Assembly: GCA_947630465.1 (NCBI GenBank)
Contig: CANRHT010000079.1
Location: 1 to 8,845 of the forward strand
Direction of reading: 5' to 3'
Length of the DNA stretch: 8,845 nucleotides
Source of the DNA: an uncultured Pseudomonadaceae bacterium
GTDB taxonomy: Bacteria > Pseudomonadota > Gammaproteobacteria > Pseudomonadales > Pseudomonadaceae
Part shown: piece by piece, positions 5,539 through 8,845 of the stretch
Layout: each line of letters starts with the position of its first letter
Numbering within the stretch: the first letter of the stretch is position 1
Notes under the pieces: generated by a model
Databases searched by the model: none
Seen by the model: the letters and a program-made list of their open reading frames with translations, nothing else
Told to the model about the DNA's origin: nothing
Position numbers and translations under genes: made by a program

Positions 5539-6438
5539 TCAGTACTCTTGATAACCCAATGAACGCAGGGCGCGCTCATCATCTGACCAACCACCTTTCA
5601 CCTTAACCCACAAATTAAGCATGATTTTTGAGCCAAACATGGTTTCCATATCTTTACGCGCTTCTTGGCCAATGCGTTTAATACGCTCACCTTTCTCACC
5701 AATAATGATTTTTTTCTGCCCATCACGCTCAACCAAAATCAGCGCATGAATATGCAAAATACGCCCTTCTTGCTTAAACTCTTCGATCTCTACGGTGATT
5801 TGATACGGCAGCTCTGCACCCAGCTGACGCATGATTTTTTCACGTACCAACTCCGCGGCTAAGAAACGACTGGAGCGATCAGTAATCTGATCTTCAGGGA
5901 AAAAGTGTTCACTTTCTGGCAAAAAGTCAGCGACTAAACTTTGCAGGGTATCCAGATTATGGCCATGCAATGCCGACATCGGCACAATTTGCGCATTGGG
6001 TAATTTTTCAGCTAACCACTCCAGGTGCGCGAGCAACTGGCTTTTATCTTCTAAACGGTCGGCTTTGTTGACCGCGATAATCAACGGACAAGTCAGGTGT
6101 TTAATACGCTCAAACACCATCTCGTCTTCTTCAGTCCAACGCATGCGGTCGACGACAAAAATGGCGACATCAATATCACGCAGCGCGGTTAACGCACTGC
6201 GATTCATATAACGGTTAAGCGCGGTTTGACCACCTATATGCAAACCTGGAGTATCCACATAAATCGCCTGCACCGCGCCTTCGGTTTTGATACCGAGCAT
6301 ATTGTGGCGTGTGGTCTGCGGTTTACGCGATGTAATCGCTAATTTTTGGCCCAAAATATGGTTAACCAAAGTTGATTTGCCCACATTGGGACGGCCAACA
6401 ATGGCCACATAGCCACAACGTGTTGCTTGTTCAGTCAT
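5539..6438 (-). CDS. era: GTPase Era (ribosome assembly, 16S rRNA 3'-end binding)
   Basis: Essential GTPase that binds the 3' end of 16S rRNA and helps 30S maturation, acting in the cytoplasm and at the membrane. The 299-residue protein has the two expected domains. The GTPase half shows G1 GRPNVGKS (15-22), the switch region around KPQTTRHN (39-46), G3 DTPG (62-65), G4 NKAD (124-127) and G5 SAL (155-157). The C-terminal KH RNA-binding domain carries the GxxG loop GEKG (247-250) and ends in the family motif [19 protein letters not shown] (278-296). Its start overlaps the rnc stop by 8 bases and no strong ribosome site is visible, so coupling to rnc translation is likely. The rnc-era-recO order is conserved in gammaproteobacteria. 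Confidence 0.97.
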   Translation of the reverse strand: MTEQATRCGYVAIVGRPNVGKSTLVNHILGQKLAITSRKPQTTRHNMLGIKTEGAVQAIYVDTPGLHIGGQTALNRYMNRSALTALRDIDVAIFVVDRMRWTEEDEMVFERIKHLTCPLIIAVNKADRLEDKSQLLAHLEWLAEKLPNAQIVPMSALHGHNLDTLQSLVADFLPESEHFFPEDQITDRSSRFLAAELVREKIMRQLGAELPYQITVEIEEFKQEGRILHIHALILVERDGQKKIIIGEKGERIKRIGQEARKDMETMFGSKIMLNLWVKVKGGWSDDERALRSLGYQEY

Positions 6439-7126
6439 GCTGATGATTACTCTCTATACCTAAAGCCACCAGTGCTAAAGACGCTGCTACTTGCTCAGCA
6501 ATACGTCGACTCGCACCCTGACCTCGGGTTTTTTCGTTAAGTAAGCTCACTTGGCATTCCACATGAAATGTGCGGCAATGCGGCTCGCCTTGAATATCCA
6601 CCACTTCGTACTGTGGTAGATCATGGCTGCGTGATTGTAAAAATTCTTGCAGCCGTGTTTTTGGATCTTTATTGGTATCCACCAGCGTCAATTCAGAGAA
6701 ATGCGCCTCCAGCCACGCCAGTACACGCTCGCGGGCGACTTCCATACTGGAGTCTAAATACATCGCGCCAATAATGGCTTCAGTGGTGTCGGCTAAAATT
6801 GAATCACGACGAAAACCGCCGCTTTTTAATTCGCCCGAACCTAAACGTAAATACTCACCTAAGCCAAACCCTCGCGCCAACACCGCTAAGGTTTCGCCCT
6901 TCACCAGACGCGAACGCAAACGTGATAACTGGCCTTCTTTAGCTTGGGCAAAGTGATGAAATAACGCCTCACCTGCGACAAAGTTTAAGATGGCATCGCC
7001 TAAAAACTCTAAACGCTCATTGTTACGCCCAGCAAAACTGCGATGGGTTAACGCCAGTGTTAACAAGCCTACATCGTTAAATGTATAGCCAATTTTGCGC
7101 TGTAAAATCAGTAGTGGATCACTCAC
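6431..7126 (-). CDS. rnc: Ribonuclease III
   Basis: Double-strand-specific endoribonuclease that processes the rRNA precursor and selected mRNAs; works as a homodimer. The 231-residue length is normal. The catalytic domain shows the signature [12 protein letters not shown] (36-47) and the second acidic site [15 protein letters not shown] (111-125); Glu37, Glu40, Asp44, Asp113 and Glu116 match the metal-binding set of E. coli RNase III (E38, E41, D45, D114, E117). The double-stranded-RNA-binding domain runs from [11 protein letters not shown] (154-164) to [13 protein letters not shown] (207-219). The start codon is GTG, not ATG, and lies in a GTGA overlap of 4 bases with the end of the DUF4845 gene, indicating coupled translation at modest level. 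The end overlaps era by 8 bases. Confidence 0.97.
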   Translation of the reverse strand: MSDPLLILQRKIGYTFNDVGLLTLALTHRSFAGRNNERLEFLGDAILNFVAGEALFHHFAQAKEGQLSRLRSRLVKGETLAVLARGFGLGEYLRLGSGELKSGGFRRDSILADTTEAIIGAMYLDSSMEVARERVLAWLEAHFSELTLVDTNKDPKTRLQEFLQSRSHDLPQYEVVDIQGEPHCRTFHVECQVSLLNEKTRGQGASRRIAEQVAASLALVALGIESNHQHD

Positions 7127-7506
7127 TGGGCACGCACGCGATATTCTTTATCAAAACTCACCACCACATCGATATTTTTAATCAAGGGTTCACGGGCTTC
7201 ATACTTCAGCAGCACCACAAAATCATTATTGACTTGCGTGACTTCTAAAATATCATCCATTTTCAAGTTACGGATACTATTGACTTGCATACTTTTACTG
7301 ATGTGACTGTAAAAGTCAGCCACGTTATCCACTTTAGCGCCCGTCGCTTTATCCAACTCGACTGCCATAATGGCTTTTTCTAACGCTTTGTTATCCATAT
7401 AGTGCGGAATAAGCTTAAATGCAGCACTGGCAAAAAAGGCCACCAACACCAAAATCGCCAGCCAGCCAAAAAAAGACATACCCTTTTGTGCGCGAAAATT
7501 CTGCAT
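7123..7506 (-). CDS. DUF4845 domain membrane protein
   Basis: A 127-residue protein of unknown function, equivalent to the conserved gene between lepB and rnc in Pseudomonas (PA0769 in P. aeruginosa). After MQNFRAQKG comes one membrane segment (about 11-30), then a soluble, probably periplasmic domain starting [13 protein letters not shown] (30-42). The QKG followed by a hydrophobic helix recalls a type IV prepilin N-terminus, but Phe+1 and Glu+5 are missing (M-S-F-F-G), so processing by prepilin peptidase is doubtful. I chose the ATG at 7506 because GAGG lies 5 bases before it; an in-frame GTG two codons earlier overlaps that ribosome site. The stop overlaps the rnc GTG start by 4 bases. Its fixed place beside the signal peptidase gene does not reveal its role. 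Confidence 0.88.
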   Translation of the reverse strand: MQNFRAQKGMSFFGWLAILVLVAFFASAAFKLIPHYMDNKALEKAIMAVELDKATGAKVDNVADFYSHISKSMQVNSIRNLKMDDILEVTQVNNDFVVLLKYEAREPLIKNIDVVVSFDKEYRVRAQ

Positions 7507-7530
7507 AACCACCTCACTGTGCTATATCAA

Positions 7531-7551
7531 CGCATCGGTAATGCCGATACG
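7531..7551 (-). other. Hairpin in the lepB-DUF4845 gap
   Basis: CG-c-ATCGG (7531-7538) pairs with CCGAT-a-CG (7544-7551) around the loop TAATG, giving a stem with one internal C/A mismatch. It occupies the centre of the 55-base gap and lies just ahead of the DUF4845-rnc-era cluster. There is no T-tract. It is short for an RNase III target, so it is recorded only as a possible processing or stability structure. Confidence 0.35.
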
Positions 7552-7561
7552 TCCTACTATT

Positions 7562-8413
7562 TTAATTGATTAAACCAACACGGCTTAAACTTGGCAAGAC
7601 GCTAAATTTAGGATCAGCCCAGGTCAGCCAAATTGCAAAAGCTTTGCCGACAATATATTCATCCGGCACCATACCTTGCAGCTCTAAAGGAATGCTTGGA
7701 TCATCCCAATAGCGACTGTCTTTTGAGTTATCACGGTTATCACCCATCATAAAGTAATGCCCCGCAGGCACACTCCACTCACGACTGGGTTCAACACGGC
7801 GACGGACTTGCTTACGAATAAAGTGTTCGTTCTCACCCAAGAGTTCTGTATACAAACGCGCACTGCCTAAGCTACCGGGTTCATCACCCAATAATGACTC
7901 TGCTACAGGCTTACCATTGACTAAAATGCGCTTATCCGACGTATAAGTAATGGTATCGCCCGGTAAGCCCACAACACGCTTAATGTAGTTTATACGGGTA
8001 TCTTCAGGGTATTTAAACACCATCACATCGCCGCGTTTAGGGTCGCTGATCGGGATGATTTTCTTATCGATGACGGGTAAACGAATTCCATATGAAAACT
8101 TATTCACCAGAATAAAATCACCCACTTCTAAGGTTGGAATCATCGAGCCTGAAGGGATTTGAAAGGGCTCAACAATAAATGAGCGCAAGACAAACACCAC
8201 CGCTAACACCGGGAAAAATGACTTCCCATACTCAATCAGCAAGGGCTCTTTCTCTAAGCGCTCGCGCACCTCAGAGTTCAGCGCAACGGCCTCTTTTTCA
8301 TATTGAGCCACCGCAGCACGTCGGCGCGGCGCCAGATACAGCGCATCAAATAATGCTAAAAGGCCGCTGACAACAACAGCAATAACCAATATCAATGGAA
8401 AGTTTAAAGTCAT
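7562..8413 (-). CDS. lepB: Signal peptidase I
   Basis: Inner-membrane serine protease that removes signal peptides from Sec- and Tat-exported proteins on the periplasmic face. The 283-residue protein has an N-terminal membrane helix (4-22), a cytoplasmic stretch rich in Arg/Glu (29-57), and a second membrane helix (about 64-80) leading into the catalytic domain. Family boxes in order are QIPSGSMIPTL (85-95) with the catalytic Ser90, the KRVVGLPGDTI box (145-155) with the general-base Lys145, and GDNRDNSKDSRYW (224-236). The C-terminus IVGKAFAIWLTW resembles other Pseudomonas LepB proteins. The ATG begins 3 bases after the lepA stop with no strong ribosome site, pointing to translational coupling. 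It is followed by a 55-base gap with a hairpin before DUF4845. Confidence 0.97.
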   Translation of the reverse strand: MTLNFPLILVIAVVVSGLLALFDALYLAPRRRAAVAQYEKEAVALNSEVRERLEKEPLLIEYGKSFFPVLAVVFVLRSFIVEPFQIPSGSMIPTLEVGDFILVNKFSYGIRLPVIDKKIIPISDPKRGDVMVFKYPEDTRINYIKRVVGLPGDTITYTSDKRILVNGKPVAESLLGDEPGSLGSARLYTELLGENEHFIRKQVRRRVEPSREWSVPAGHYFMMGDNRDNSKDSRYWDDPSIPLELQGMVPDEYIVGKAFAIWLTWADPKFSVLPSLSRVGLIN

Positions 8414-8416
8414 GGG

Positions 8417-8845
8417 TTAATCATCCACTCGCAGTACGGCTAAGAATGCTTCTTGTGGAATCTCCACGTTACCCACCTGTTTCATGCGCTTTTTACCGGC
8501 TTTTTGCTTTTCAAGCAGCTTACGTTTACGACTCACGTCACCACCGTAGCATTTAGCCAATACGTTTTTACGCAGCGCTTTCACCGAAGTACGTGCCACA
8601 ATCTGACCGCCCAGTGCCGCCTGAATGGCCACATCGTACATTTGGCGCGGAATCAACTCTTTCATCTTTTCAGCCAAAGCACGACCTTTCGACGCGGCTT
8701 TATCACGGTGCACAATTAAGGCTAAGGCATCGACGCGCTCACCGTTAATCAGCACATCAAGACGTGATAAGTTAGCGACTTGGTAACGATCAAAGCTGTA
8801 ATCAAGTGATGCGTAACCACGACTCACTGACTTGAGGCGGTCAAA
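8417..8845 (-). CDS. lepA: Elongation factor 4 (LepA), C-terminal part only
   Basis: Ribosome-dependent GTPase that back-translocates or remodels stalled ribosomes and affects initiation. The gene enters from beyond the right edge, so only the last 142 codons of about 600 are here; the frame is open to base 8845 (first residues [16 protein letters not shown]). The GTPase domain is outside the window. What is seen is the end of the domain V-like region ([13 protein letters not shown], then [16 protein letters not shown]) and the unique EF4 C-terminal domain with [17 protein letters not shown] and [20 protein letters not shown], a basic RNA-contacting helix and tail. The GTG at 8825-8827 is an internal Val codon, not a start. 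It is the first operon gene seen, 3 bases ahead of lepB. Confidence 0.96.
   Translation of the reverse strand, partial: FDRLKSVSRGYASLDYSFDRYQVANLSRLDVLINGERVDALALIVHRDKAASKGRALAEKMKELIPRQMYDVAIQAALGGQIVARTSVKALRKNVLAKCYGGDVSRKRKLLEKQKAGKKRMKQVGNVEIPQEAFLAVLRVDD

Noticed and set aside
8417..8827. Separate 136-residue gene starting at 8827
   Set aside because: The codon is GTG inside the LepA sequence [11 protein letters not shown], and the frame stays open with LepA-like residues to the window edge.

Overview
The window looks like chromosomal DNA of a gammaproteobacterium close to Pseudomonas (Pseudomonadales). The block lepA-lepB-DUF4845-rnc-era-recO-pdxJ has the gene order of Pseudomonas aeruginosa PA0767-PA0773, and the protein sequences read as Pseudomonas-type. 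By eye the base composition is roughly balanced, well below the high GC of P. aeruginosa, which suggests a lower-GC relative. The genus is an inference; no 16S or tRNA gene is present.

Left part (1-1254): pyrF (pyrimidine synthesis) lies on the minus strand with a degenerate heptanucleotide tandem array around its stop codon and a 10-bp hairpin beyond it. A 222-bp divergent intergenic region separates it from a 56-codon DUF2897 membrane-peptide gene on the plus strand, which was below the size of the long ORFs. That region holds a pyrF promoter candidate, two mutually exclusive hairpins and a 15-bp palindrome resembling a Fur box just upstream of the DUF2897-fumC pair.

Middle (1285-4054): fumC (class II fumarase, with a short C-terminal tail beyond the usual end) finishes at a strong 15-bp intrinsic terminator. 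Convergent to it, on the minus strand, is an accessory Rpn-type PD-(D/E)XK nuclease gene. This gene has its own strong ribosome binding site and a second strong, in-frame internal ribosome binding site and ATG. That internal start would release only the 86-residue C-terminal part, which contains a 12-bp/4-residue repeat array. The arrangement matches the intragenic antitoxin (RpnS-like) design known from E. coli Rpn phage-defence nucleases and is the most interesting item in the window.

Right part (4055-8845): a tight minus-strand operon runs lepA (partial, cut by the window end) - lepB - DUF4845 - rnc - era - recO - pdxJ. Junctions overlap at DUF4845/rnc (GTGA), rnc/era (8 nt) and recO/pdxJ (1 nt). 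Short gaps with hairpins separate lepB/DUF4845 and era/recO. The genes serve translation (EF4), protein export (signal peptidase I), RNA processing and ribosome assembly (RNase III, Era), recombination (RecO) and vitamin B6 synthesis (PdxJ). No tRNA, rRNA, CRISPR, insertion-sequence ends or replication origin were seen, and no gene-free stretch exceeds 300 bases.
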